Origin: Armatimonadota bacterium
GTDB lineage: Bacteria; Armatimonadota; Armatimonadia; Armatimonadales; Armatimonadaceae
Direction of reading: 5' to 3'
NCBI GenBank assembly: GCA_014381035.1
Contig: JACMIS010000339.1
Span: forward strand, 1-35,566
Length of the DNA: 35,566 nucleotides
Below the pieces are notes generated by a model. That model was given only the letters and a program-made list of their open reading frames with translations. It was not told the DNA's origin and searched no databases. How positions within the stretch are numbered: position 1 is the first letter of the stretch; every line of letters begins with the position of its first letter. Below, one piece after another: positions 7,848 to 15,326 of the stretch. The translations under genes were made by a program, and so were the position numbers.

Positions 7848-9947
7848 GTGGCAAACGGCGACGTAGCAGACGAATTCAACAAAAAGCCGGCTAATTCCGG
7901 CGATCCGGAGCATTTCGAGGAGTCGCCGGATATAGAAGCCGCACGCGATCAGGTAGACGAAGCGTCCGACGAAACCACCGGCTACGCGGAAACGGAAGAC
8001 GCGGGATTTCAGGAAGGCTTCACGATCAAGTCTTTTCTGGGGGCTCTGTTCGTCGCCCTGATCATGATGCCGGGCGCGATCTACCTCGGTCTTGTCGCAG
8101 GGCAGGGATTGGGAGCCGCCGCACAGTGGGTCACTATCGTGCTTTTCGCCGAAGTCGCCCGCCGCTCATTCCTGCCTCTATCCCGGCAGGAAATCTTCCT
8201 TTTATATTATATTGCCGGTGGCTTGGCATACGTCGCACTCGGCGACCGGGGCATCTCCGGTGGCCCGATGGGTCACCTGATCTGGAACCAGTATTTCATA
8301 CAAAGCCCGCAAGCCGCGAGTATCGCCCGCGAGATTCCGTGGTTTGCAACGCCACAACCGGAGGCGGCGGGCATCGTCCAGCGAACGTTCTTCCACCGGG
8401 ACTGGTGGACCCCGAATGGCGGTGCAATAGGCGTCCTTATTCTGACACAGATTCTGGAACGCGTATCGTGGATCCCCGCCGGTTATATCCTTTTCCGCGC
8501 GACGTCGGACATCGAGCGACTACCGTTCCCACTGGCGTCTGTCGCAGCGTCGGGTGCCACCGCACTCGCCGAGGCGTCGAGCAAGGAAGAATCGTGGCGT
8601 TGGCGCGTCTTCTCCACTGGGACCACTATCGGTCTGATCTTCGGCGCGTTCTATATCGCGATCCCGGTCTTCACCGGAACCGTATTCGGGACCGCCATCA
8701 CGCTCATACCGATTCCGTTCGCTGACTTCATGAAGTCCACGGAACAGTTCATGCCCGCCGCCCCCGTCAACCTGTCGGGTGACCTCGGCAAAGTGCTGAT
8801 CGGATTCGTGCTACCGTTCTCGCTAGTTGTCGGAACTACGATCTCCAGTATCGTGTGCCAGTGGATCGGCAACCCGATTCTGTATCACGCGGGACTGCTT
8901 CCGAAATGGCATCCGGGAATGGAGAGTATCAGTACCCGTATCGCGACCAACTTCGACTTCTGGATGTCGGCAGGTATCGGGATTCAGATCGCTATCGCCA
9001 TCCTCGGTATATACATGGTGGTCAAAGCGACCGTGGACGCGGCGCGCGGGAAAAACAAGGACGGTCGCGGTGCGTGGAACGTGGTTCCGAAGGGACGCGG
9101 TGATACCCCAGCGACCGTGAAATGGGCGGCGATGGTATGGTTCGGGGCGACCATCGCGTACATCGCGACCACGCACTGGTTGCTTCCGACATTTCCGCTC
9201 TGGCTCCTTGTGGTTTACGGGCTGGTGTGGACGCCGATCAACTCGTTTATTGCGGCACGGATGTTCGGCTTAACGTCACAGGGCGTGAACTTCCCGTTCC
9301 TCAAAGAATTGACGGTCATGAAGTCGGGTTATCAGGGTGTGGACGTCTGGTTCGCACCGCTCCCGCTTCATGACTACGGTCACTTCGCGCAATCGTTCCG
9401 CGAGGTCGAACTGACCAAAACCAAGTTCACGAGTATCATCAAAGCCGAACTTTTGATGTTCCCGCTTATCTTGATCGGTGGTCTTTTGTACTGGCAGTTC
9501 ATCTGGCACACGTCGCCGATCCCATCCGCACAGTATCCCTTCGCGCAAAAACTATGGCCCATCACGGCGACAAACCAGGCGATCTTCAACCAGATCAACA
9601 AGCCCGACGGCGCGACATTTGTTCTGACTGCGTTCAAGCCCGCGATCATCGTTGGCGGAAGCGTTGCGGCACTTGCCTTGTACGGGATTATGTTCGCGGC
9701 GAAGGCTCCGGTCCTGGCGTTCTACGGAGCGGCGGGCGGCGCAAACGCGTTCCCCGGCGATACGATCCCGATGCTGTTTGGCGCGTGCCTGTCGAAGTTC
9801 TATTTCGAGAAGCGGTTCGGGACACATAAATGGCGTGATTATGCGCCGGTGTTGTTGGCAGGCTTCGCGTGCGGCACGGGACTGGTTTCAATGGCGGCTA
9901 TCGCGCTCGCGCTCATCTCCAAGGCGGTGCAGCCATTGCCGTTTTAG
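7848..9947 (+). CDS. OPT-like polytopic transporter (DUF6785-like)
   Basis: 699 residues from GTG 7848, seven bases after the previous stop, with AAGGAAG upstream inside the preceding gene. An acidic soluble N-terminus (~55 residues) precedes roughly a dozen hydrophobic segments, the first beginning SFLGALFVALIMMPGAIYLG. Later blocks (DIERLPFPLASVAASGATAL, then a W-R-W-R-V-F loop and a long GYQGVDVWFAPLPLHDYGHF loop) resemble the 'peptide transporter' DUF6784/DUF6785 proteins of Armatimonadota and Planctomycetes, themselves related to oligopeptide transporters. Substrate unknown. Tight spacing puts it in one transcript with the permease fusion before it, so a joint role in moving a peptide or lipid-like substrate is plausible but inferred. 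Confidence 0.75.
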   Translation: MANGDVADEFNKKPANSGDPEHFEESPDIEAARDQVDEASDETTGYAETEDAGFQEGFTIKSFLGALFVALIMMPGAIYLGLVAGQGLGAAAQWVTIVLFAEVARRSFLPLSRQEIFLLYYIAGGLAYVALGDRGISGGPMGHLIWNQYFIQSPQAASIAREIPWFATPQPEAAGIVQRTFFHRDWWTPNGGAIGVLILTQILERVSWIPAGYILFRATSDIERLPFPLASVAASGATALAEASSKEESWRWRVFSTGTTIGLIFGAFYIAIPVFTGTVFGTAITLIPIPFADFMKSTEQFMPAAPVNLSGDLGKVLIGFVLPFSLVVGTTISSIVCQWIGNPILYHAGLLPKWHPGMESISTRIATNFDFWMSAGIGIQIAIAILGIYMVVKATVDAARGKNKDGRGAWNVVPKGRGDTPATVKWAAMVWFGATIAYIATTHWLLPTFPLWLLVVYGLVWTPINSFIAARMFGLTSQGVNFPFLKELTVMKSGYQGVDVWFAPLPLHDYGHFAQSFREVELTKTKFTSIIKAELLMFPLILIGGLLYWQFIWHTSPIPSAQYPFAQKLWPITATNQAIFNQINKPDGATFVLTAFKPAIIVGGSVAALALYGIMFAAKAPVLAFYGAAGGANAFPGDTIPMLFGACLSKFYFEKRFGTHKWRDYAPVLLAGFACGTGLVSMAAIALALISKAVQPLPF

Positions 9948-9952
9948 GGAAA

Positions 9953-10918
9953 CTGATTGCATGGCAGGGCTATACGGTTCATGTCCCCGAGGATTGGGAC
10001 TTGACCGGTTATTCGGGGACGCAGGAAACCGGCTACTTCCGGGCGGACGACGGGGAGAACCTTTCTATCGAGGTGAAATGGGCGACGGAAAAGCCACCGG
10101 TTTCGCTGGTTCCCTGGGCGAAACCATCGCCGGTGAAAGTGCCGAATGTGGAAGTGCGGCGCGAATCCTATTTCCGGTTGCTCCGGGAATCCGGAAAAAA
10201 GAAGAAGATCGCGATCACGACAAAGGACGCGGACCCGCCGAAAGGCGTTCTGCGGGATCATACGGAACGCACGGTGGCGGGATTCACCTGGAGTGGCGAT
10301 AAGCGCGGAATCGGGGCGGTGTGGTACTGCGCGCATTGCCACCGGGTGACCATCGCACAGGTGACGGGGGATGTGTCTGGCAAGGGGGGCATTGTCGGTG
10401 CGGCGGAAACGGTCCTCGGCTCGCTCCAATGCCATGACGTGGAGTTGGGGAAGCGGGTCTGGGCGATCTATGATTTGAAAACGGTTTTACCGTCCGATTT
10501 TGCGCTGACAGCGGCGCAACTGATGAACGTGTACCTGCGGCTGTCGTTTGCCCGGAACACGACGCGGCTTTCGGTGGAACAGTGGGCGGTCGCGAATGTG
10601 GCGCGAAAAGAGGCATATCTGGATGATTGGGTAGTCGCGAACGCCAAAGGGGAACTAACCGAGGCACGCTATACCGTATCGGAAACAGAAGTGCGCGGCA
10701 AGGCGGCGGTAGCGTACACGGGCGGTCCTGGGTTCGGTCAACCGATGATTGACGTGGTACGCGAAATAACACGCCTCCAGAAACCGGCGACGCGTTTTTC
10801 GGGTCTCGCGTGGGAGGACGAAGCCGCGAACAAAATTTATCTGGTTCAATCACGCCGACCAAAAAGCGAACCCGACCCGGTTCCCGTCGCAGCCGCGCAA
10901 ACCGGGTTTGGGGATTAG
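9953..10918 (+). CDS. unknown protein of the transporter operon
   Basis: About 321 residues with no family I recognise. The coherent sequence begins IAWQGYTVHVPEDWDLTGYS, directly after the previous stop at 9947. No ATG, GTG or TTG fits there: CTG 9953 or ATT 9956, with AGGGA at 9946-9950, are the nearest in-frame candidates; a GTG at 9869 would add 28 residues that look like a shadow of the upstream gene. The true start is therefore unsure. No signal peptide or membrane span is seen, so it is probably cytoplasmic. A CAHCH motif mid-protein (WYCAHCHRVTIAQVTG) could hold a metal. Tail rich in Pro and Ala. Confidence 0.7.
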   Translation: MIAWQGYTVHVPEDWDLTGYSGTQETGYFRADDGENLSIEVKWATEKPPVSLVPWAKPSPVKVPNVEVRRESYFRLLRESGKKKKIAITTKDADPPKGVLRDHTERTVAGFTWSGDKRGIGAVWYCAHCHRVTIAQVTGDVSGKGGIVGAAETVLGSLQCHDVELGKRVWAIYDLKTVLPSDFALTAAQLMNVYLRLSFARNTTRLSVEQWAVANVARKEAYLDDWVVANAKGELTEARYTVSETEVRGKAAVAYTGGPGFGQPMIDVVREITRLQKPATRFSGLAWEDEAANKIYLVQSRRPKSEPDPVPVAAAQTGFGD

Positions 10919-10923
10919 ATGCG

Positions 10924-11053
10924 ACCACAAAGGACACAAAGTTAAAAAGAACACAAGGGGTTTTGAAGCGGAGTTCTACCGTTTTAGCTGCACGATCTGG
11001 TAGACGAGCGGAGCGTAAAGCCTTAAAAAACTTCGTGTCCTTTGTGATTGAAA
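10924..11053 (+). repeat. inverted-repeat element, copy 1
   Basis: Left arm ACCACAAAGGACACAAAG (10924-10941) and right arm CTTCGTGTCCTTTGTGATTG (from about 11031) are near-perfect inverted repeats separated by ~90 bases. The element starts six bases after the stop at 10918 and ends ~10 bases before ATG 11063, so it fills the whole intergenic gap. CCTTAAAAAAC precedes the right arm as in the other copies. Confidence 0.85.
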
Positions 11054-11062
11054 TAAAAAGCA

Positions 11063-11512
11063 ATGTTACAAGCGTTAAAGGATAAAATTAGCGGGAAGCC
11101 GAAGGTTACGCGGGAGCAGATGCTCGCCGTGCGCCCGATGCGCCATCCGAAGATCGAGTGGGCACGTGAGCCACGCAAGTCGGACGAGGTGAACGTCGCC
11201 TTGCTGAGAATCCCGCGACTTCGGGGCAAGTGGGCGGATTTCGTGGCAAAGTGGCTACAGGTTCCGGACTACAAGAAAGTGGAATTGGACGAGATCGGCT
11301 CGGACGTTTGGGAAATGTGCAACGGTTCGTCGAACGTGGAAGCGATTGCGAAAGCCATCGGCGCGTCGTACCGTTTGAACAGGCGTCAAGCCGAAGTGTC
11401 GGTCACGGCGTACTTGAAAATGCTCGCGGAACGGCGGCTGATTGCACTCCGCTCCGCATCGACATCGAAGGCGACGGCACCAGCCAAAGGAACCCGCAAA
11501 CGAGCGGCTTGA
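11063..11512 (+). CDS. PqqD-domain protein
   Basis: 149 residues. Residues ~50-130 match the PqqD winged-helix fold: YKKVELDEIGSDVWEMCNGS, then a helix (SNVEAIAKAIGASYRL) and VSVTAYLKMLAERRLI. PqqD domains recognise leader peptides for radical-SAM enzymes in PQQ and RiPP pathways. Here the N-terminus is extended by ~45 basic residues (ALKDKISGKPKVTREQMLAV) and the C-terminus is a Lys/Arg-rich tail. No radical-SAM gene and no candidate precursor peptide lies in the window, so the partner is unknown; the transporter genes on both sides suggest it may recruit a peptide to the export complex. No Shine-Dalgarno precedes ATG 11063; the repeat element ends just upstream. Confidence 0.8.
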   Translation: MLQALKDKISGKPKVTREQMLAVRPMRHPKIEWAREPRKSDEVNVALLRIPRLRGKWADFVAKWLQVPDYKKVELDEIGSDVWEMCNGSSNVEAIAKAIGASYRLNRRQAEVSVTAYLKMLAERRLIALRSASTSKATAPAKGTRKRAA

Positions 11513-11518
11513 GGGATG

Positions 11519-11648
11519 CAACCACAAAGGGCACGAAGTTAACGAAGGATACAAAGGTTTTTATTCTGGGCTTACCGATTTAGTTAATCCGCCTGGGTAA
11601 CGCTCGAAGCAAGAAACCTTAAAAACTTTGTGTCCTTTGTGGTTGGAA
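11519..11648 (+). repeat. inverted-repeat element, copy 2
   Basis: Left arm CAACCACAAAGGGCACGAAG (from 11519) and right arm CTTTGTGTCCTTTGTGGTTG (about 11626-11645) are inverted repeats. The element begins seven bases after the stop at 11512 and ends ~18 bases before ATG 11664. GAAACCTTAAAAAC precedes the right arm, as in copy 4. Confidence 0.85.
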
Positions 11649-11663
11649 CCAGAAACAAAAACT

Positions 11664-12320
11664 ATGAGTGTTGCAACAGTCAAAAATGGTAGCGGTGGAC
11701 CGGCGGGGCGCAAGGAAAAGGTTTATTCCCAGCCACAATTGCCCTGGAAGAAATCCATCGAGTTCGCGCTCGGTAGCATCAAGATCCGCTTCTGGCGTTC
11801 CATGATCACTGCCGGAGGCGTCATGCTCGGTATCGCGTTCCTGGCGTCGGTGCTGATCTCGAAGTCCATCGCCGGACAGGTTGACGCCGCCGAAAACGCC
11901 CGGTCGAACTGGCTGATCGGCTTATCACTTCTGGTTTGTGCGGTGGGTATCACGAACGCCATGCTAATGAGCGTTTCGGAGCGGTTCCGCGAAATCGGCA
12001 CGATGAAGTGCCTCGGCGCGTTGGACGCGTTCGTGGTACGCATCTTTATGATCGAGTCCGTGCTGATGGGGCTGATCGCATCCGCGATGGGCTGGGTGGT
12101 CGGCACCGGGGCTATCGTGCTGGTGAAACTGATTGCCGGTGTCCCGAAAGAGGCACCCGCCGGTACCGTGTGGTACGGCGCACTGGACGGTGGCGACCTT
12201 TTAAACTCGTTCCTGTTCTGTATCCCGGTCGGCGCGGTATTATCGGCGATTGCGACCTATATCCCGGCACGGCAAGCGGCGAGCATCCCGCCCGCCGCCG
12301 CCCTCCGAATTGACGTTTAA
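11664..12320 (+). CDS. compact FtsX/MacB-type ABC permease
   Basis: 218 residues. After a basic cytoplasmic start, the first span (FWRSMITAGGVMLGIAFLAS) is followed by only ~20 residues before the second (NWLIGLSLLVCAVGITNAML), so the large extracytoplasmic core of MacB permeases is absent. The rest is the classical FtsX unit: MSVSERFREIGTMKCLGALD coupling region, then two spans ending SAIATYIPARQAASIPPAAA. ATG 11664 is chosen because the 12 codons before it in frame lie inside the repeat element; the ribosome site is not recognisable. It probably pairs with the M28-FtsX fusion and the following ATPase as an asymmetric ABC complex of the LolCDE/MacB mechanotransmission type. Confidence 0.85.
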   Translation: MSVATVKNGSGGPAGRKEKVYSQPQLPWKKSIEFALGSIKIRFWRSMITAGGVMLGIAFLASVLISKSIAGQVDAAENARSNWLIGLSLLVCAVGITNAMLMSVSERFREIGTMKCLGALDAFVVRIFMIESVLMGLIASAMGWVVGTGAIVLVKLIAGVPKEAPAGTVWYGALDGGDLLNSFLFCIPVGAVLSAIATYIPARQAASIPPAAALRIDV

Positions 12321-12330
12321 GACGAAAGGG

Positions 12331-12452
12331 GATTTCAACCACGAAGGACACGAAGGTTTTTAAGGTTTTACGCTCCGCTCGCTTTTGAGGCGGTGGAACT
12401 AACCCGGTAAGCCCCACCCTTAAAAACTTTCGTGTCCTTCGTGGTTGAAATC
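12331..12452 (+). repeat. inverted-repeat element, copy 3 (most perfect)
   Basis: A 35-base left arm (12331-12365, starting GATTTCAACCACGAAGGACA) and a 35-base right arm (12418-12452, ending TCGTGGTTGAAATC) are complementary at 34 of 35 positions around a 52-base spacer. It begins 11 bases after the stop at 12320 and ends 15 bases before ATG 12468. As RNA it would be a very stable stem directly before the ATPase gene. Confidence 0.9.
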
Positions 12453-12467
12453 AAAAACAAAACTATT

Positions 12468-13259
12468 ATGGCAGTAGCAGTAACCGAGGTGCCGGAGAAA
12501 ACGGCGATGACTACCGGCGGCGGCGATGTGCGAACCGAATATGTGGTTCGGGCACGCGATGTCGTCAAAGAGTTTAAGATGGGCAACGAAGTCGTTCGTG
12601 CCTTGAAGGGGATTTCGCTCGACATCCGGCGCGGCGAGTATATCTCGATCATGGGACCGTCGGGCTCAGGTAAAAGTACCTTCTTCAACATGATCGGGGG
12701 TATTGACCGTCCGAACGGTGGTTCGATCTTCATCGCAGACTCCGACATCGCGCAACTCGGCGAGTCGGAAATGGCGTTCCTGCGCTGTCACAACATCGGC
12801 TATATCTTCCAGTCGTACAATCTCCTGACGACGATGACCGCACTGGAAAACGTCCAACTGCCGACTATCTTCGCGGGGATGCCCGCCGAAGAGGGGACGG
12901 CGCGGGCGATGGAGATTTTGGACCGCGTCGGCTTGGGACACCGTTTGCACAACAAGCCGTCGCAACTTTCCGGTGGTCAGCAACAGCGGGTGGCGATTGC
13001 GCGCAGTCTGGCGAACCGCCCTTCGATTGTCCTCGCCGACGAACCTACCGCCAACCTGGACGCGAAAACGGGTCTGGAGATCATCGGTCTGCTCCGCGAA
13101 CTGAACAAGGAAGAAGGCGTGACGATCATCTCCGCAACACACGACCCGCGTATGCTCGATGTGAGCGACCGCGTCGTCTGGATCAACGACGGGCAGATCG
13201 ACCGGATCGAGAACCGCGAGGACATCGAGATTCAGTTGTCCAGCATCAACACCCACTAA
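12468..13259 (+). CDS. ABC transporter ATPase, LolD/MacB family
   Basis: 263 residues with all ATPase motifs: Walker A GPSGSGKST (~63-71), Q-loop IFQSYNLL, signature LSGGQQQRVAIARSLA (~167), Walker B IVLADEPTA (~187-195) and switch histidine in ATHDPRM. The family-typical INMIGGIDRP-like helix is present as FFNMIGGIDRP. The family drives extrusion of lipoproteins, peptides or antibiotics from the outer leaflet through FtsX-type permeases, which matches the two permease genes upstream. ATG 12468 is preceded by an A-rich stretch and no Shine-Dalgarno. The first ~25 residues are a variable extension. Last gene of the operon; a hairpin follows. Confidence 0.95.
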   Translation: MAVAVTEVPEKTAMTTGGGDVRTEYVVRARDVVKEFKMGNEVVRALKGISLDIRRGEYISIMGPSGSGKSTFFNMIGGIDRPNGGSIFIADSDIAQLGESEMAFLRCHNIGYIFQSYNLLTTMTALENVQLPTIFAGMPAEEGTARAMEILDRVGLGHRLHNKPSQLSGGQQQRVAIARSLANRPSIVLADEPTANLDAKTGLEIIGLLRELNKEEGVTIISATHDPRMLDVSDRVVWINDGQIDRIENREDIEIQLSSINTH

Positions 13260-13265
13260 TCGCCG

Positions 13266-13302
13266 GGGCGTTTCATTCCTTCGCCGGAGGAATGAAATGC
13301 CC
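13266..13302. terminator. hairpin between convergent genes
   Basis: A 15-base stem (13266-13280 with 13288-13302, one G-T wobble) around a 7-base loop lies between the convergent ATPase and regulator genes. There is no long T-run on either strand, but the position suits a bidirectional terminator. Confidence 0.7.
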
Positions 13303-13303
13303 G

Positions 13304-14443
13304 TCACTCAATTTCGGTGATTTCCCCGGTCCTGCTGATGTCGTAGCCGCCAAGCACGGTCAGTTGTGAGCGAACCCAGCGATGGCTCAGTGTTCCGAGA
13401 AGTCGCTGAATCGAGGGAAGCTCCAGCGAATCTTTTCGCAGTGCCAGATCGTAGCGGACGGAGTGGAGCGGGACGAACGATAGACCGTAGGTCGCGGCTA
13501 CCGACGCGGTACTGACGCCGACATCCGCCCGACCCGATTGAACCGCTTCGGCGACTTCGAGATGCCCGGACACCATTCGGTTGTAACCGACTATTCGTTG
13601 CGGGTCTAACCCTTCCTTGTCCAGAAGCGAGTCCAGAAGCAGGCGAGAACCCGACCCGTCTTCACGATTTATCAGCATTGCGCCGTTCGCTGCTAAATCG
13701 GCGAGGTTGATTATCTTCTTCGGGTTGCCGGAAGCGACCAACAAGCCCTCTTCCCATATCCCGAGATTGACCAGCACCGAAGGAATCGCGCGCATCGCTT
13801 CCCGAACGAAAGGAATGTTCTGTTGTTGCGTCGTGTGGTCAAACAGGTGGACACCTGCGATATGGACCTCGCCGCGAGCCAAACGCGCCAGCGAAGACAT
13901 GCTGTTCGCGTAGGACCAGTGAACCCGCAGACCGGGATACCAGCGTTCCGCCGAGCGTGTCCAGAGCGAAAGTGCCGGTGCGCAACCCGCCAGAAGCACC
14001 GTTTGTGCCAACGCGTCCGGCGTATCCAGAAGTTGTACGGATACCGTGCCTTTTGCTTCATTCCGGGTACCGATTCCGTCGGCGGGGATCATTTCGCGTC
14101 GGAAGGCTTGCTCACCGATTAACTCCGAGGCGACCCAACGCCCTCCGACCTGTGCGAGAGCCACCCGCACCGGTTCCTGCGCAAGATTGTTTCCCGACTC
14201 TCCTGTTATCGTCGCCTCGACCACCGGCAGATCGCCCTCCAGCCAGAACAGATCCTCGACGGAGCAACCGAGTGCCTTCGCCAGATGCAGAGCGACTGTG
14301 AGGGAAAGCGCGTATGTGCCGGCCTCGATACCGCCGATGGTTTGGCGTGCGATGCCAGCGACCGCCGCGAGCTCCTGCTGGCTCATCCCGAGCCGAGTCC
14401 GGACCGCCTTTAATTGATTTCGTAGTTCGCCTTCTTTTCTCAA
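13304..14443 (-). CDS. HTH transcriptional regulator with periplasmic-binding-protein-like domain (molybdate-regulator type)
   Basis: 379 residues. Residues ~5-65 are an XRE-type helix-turn-helix (LGMSQQELAAVAGIARQTIG, then GIEAGTYALSLTVALHLAKA). Residues ~90-379 resemble the PBP-like ligand domain found in molybdate/tungstate-responsive one-component regulators (LAGCAPALSL, GEVHIAGVHLFD, INREDGSGSRLLLDSLLDKE, SGHLEVAEAVQSGRADVGVS). The ligand is inferred, not shown. TTG 14443 is chosen: it places the HTH at the usual distance, and a -10-like TATACT lies ten bases upstream; extending to 14695 would run into the divergent gene and reads as low-quality sequence. Likely controls itself and possibly the divergent genes at 14546-19669. 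Confidence 0.8.
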   Translation of the reverse strand: MRKEGELRNQLKAVRTRLGMSQQELAAVAGIARQTIGGIEAGTYALSLTVALHLAKALGCSVEDLFWLEGDLPVVEATITGESGNNLAQEPVRVALAQVGGRWVASELIGEQAFRREMIPADGIGTRNEAKGTVSVQLLDTPDALAQTVLLAGCAPALSLWTRSAERWYPGLRVHWSYANSMSSLARLARGEVHIAGVHLFDHTTQQQNIPFVREAMRAIPSVLVNLGIWEEGLLVASGNPKKIINLADLAANGAMLINREDGSGSRLLLDSLLDKEGLDPQRIVGYNRMVSGHLEVAEAVQSGRADVGVSTASVAATYGLSFVPLHSVRYDLALRKDSLELPSIQRLLGTLSHRWVRSQLTVLGGYDISRTGEITEIE

Positions 14444-14452
14444 GGGAAAATC

Positions 14453-14458
14453 AGTATA
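14453..14458 (-). promoter_or_regulatory. -10-like element for the HTH-PBP regulator gene
   Basis: On the minus strand TATACT lies nine bases before TTG 14443. A transcript start at the usual distance would fall within a few bases of the start codon, giving a nearly leaderless mRNA. No good -35 is seen, as might fit a regulated promoter. Confidence 0.35.
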
Positions 14459-14475
14459 TCGCACCAGAATATGTA

Positions 14476-14510
14476 GCAGGTAGAAAATACATGTGGTAAT
14501 AAATACCTGC
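14476..14510. promoter_or_regulatory. possible operator: GCAGGTA / TACCTGC inverted repeat
   Basis: GCAGGTA (14476-14482) and TACCTGC (14504-14510) are perfect 7-base inverted half-sites 21 bases apart in the divergent region between the regulator and the pseudopilin gene. The left half-site sits about where the -35 of the regulator promoter would be. Half-site spacing of 28 bases centre to centre is near three helical turns. Function inferred from position only. Confidence 0.4.
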
Positions 14511-14545
14511 TCGTCGAACTCCAGTGTGATGGGATCCAAATTTCT

Positions 14546-15313
14546 ATGAATCAGTCTGTGTGTGCATTCATTCCAGAGGGACGCGTCCGAAACGCGTTTA
14601 CGTTGATCGAACTGCTCGTCGTCATCGCCATAATAGCCATCCTCGCTGCGATTCTGTTTCCCGTTTTCGCGCAGGCGCGGACGAAAGCACGTCAAGCGTC
14701 CTCCCTTTCCAACATGCGGCAGATAGGCTTGGCAATCGCGATGTACCGAAATGACTACGATAGTGTGAATCCGCGCTACCGTCTTTGCCCGGATGTACCG
14801 GACACTGATCCCAACAACGATGCGCTTTGTTCGGGTGCAATGCCTCTCGTGTCTACAGGACCAAACGAAACATGGTGGGCTCCGTTCGACGCGACCAAGC
14901 CAGTCGAACCTGCCCTGCCTCCGGAGGCGTACCCCGGTCCCAAAGCCGGGATGTTACAACCCTATTTCAAGAACTTCGATATTTTCCACGGTCCGGGATA
15001 TGACGGTCAGGTGGGCTATGCGATGAGTTATGTGACCGATGGACCGATGGGCAGACCTGATGCAGAGGTAATCAATCCGTCCGTGATGCAGGTCTGGGAA
15101 CATGCGCGGACGCCCGGATGTGCGGACACCCGTGCTCTGCCGCATCCCAAGGGAACGCCGTGGTTGGTTTTTCCGGTCACCTCGGACGCTGCGCATACGC
15201 ATTATCCCTTCCGACACACCCAGGGTTTCGTGATGTTGCGCTACGATGGGTCTGCGAAATGGCGCAAACCGTCCAGTCTCGCCGCCGCCGACTTTTCCGC
15301 GATCAAGCCCTGA
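14546..15313 (+). CDS. prepilin-type N-terminal domain, DUF1559 family protein
   Basis: 255 residues. After a 16-residue leader (ending EGRVRNA) comes the class III/IV prepilin helix [20 protein letters not shown] and the Armatimonadota-typical continuation [35 protein letters not shown]. Position -1 of the processing site is Ala rather than the more usual Gly. The C-terminal half is a DUF1559-type globular domain ending in the [15 protein letters not shown] motif. Such pseudopilin-like proteins are exported and inserted via a type II/IV-like apparatus; their role is mostly unknown, and genomes of this group carry many. Cys residues 89 and 99 could pair. Ribosome site before ATG 14546 is weak. 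Confidence 0.85.
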   Translation: MNQSVCAFIPEGRVRNAFTLIELLVVIAIIAILAAILFPVFAQARTKARQASSLSNMRQIGLAIAMYRNDYDSVNPRYRLCPDVPDTDPNNDALCSGAMPLVSTGPNETWWAPFDATKPVEPALPPEAYPGPKAGMLQPYFKNFDIFHGPGYDGQVGYAMSYVTDGPMGRPDAEVINPSVMQVWEHARTPGCADTRALPHPKGTPWLVFPVTSDAAHTHYPFRHTQGFVMLRYDGSAKWRKPSSLAAADFSAIKP

Positions 15314-15326
15314 AGGAGTGTCCGAT

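Noticed and set aside
10919..11062. RiPP precursor gene in the gaps next to the PqqD gene
   Set aside because: Each gap is almost filled by the repeat element, and no short frame with a leader-like start and ribosome site was found. A precursor elsewhere in the genome is still possible.
11628..11663. Extra 12 codons before the compact FtsX permease
   Set aside because: They are the translation of the repeat element's right arm (CPLWLEPETKT) and precede a better start at 11664. The same holds for 12432-12467 before the ATPase.
14444..14695. Longer start for the HTH-PBP regulator
   Set aside because: The added 84 residues read as noncoding, run into the pseudopilin gene on the other strand, and would place the HTH unusually deep in the protein.
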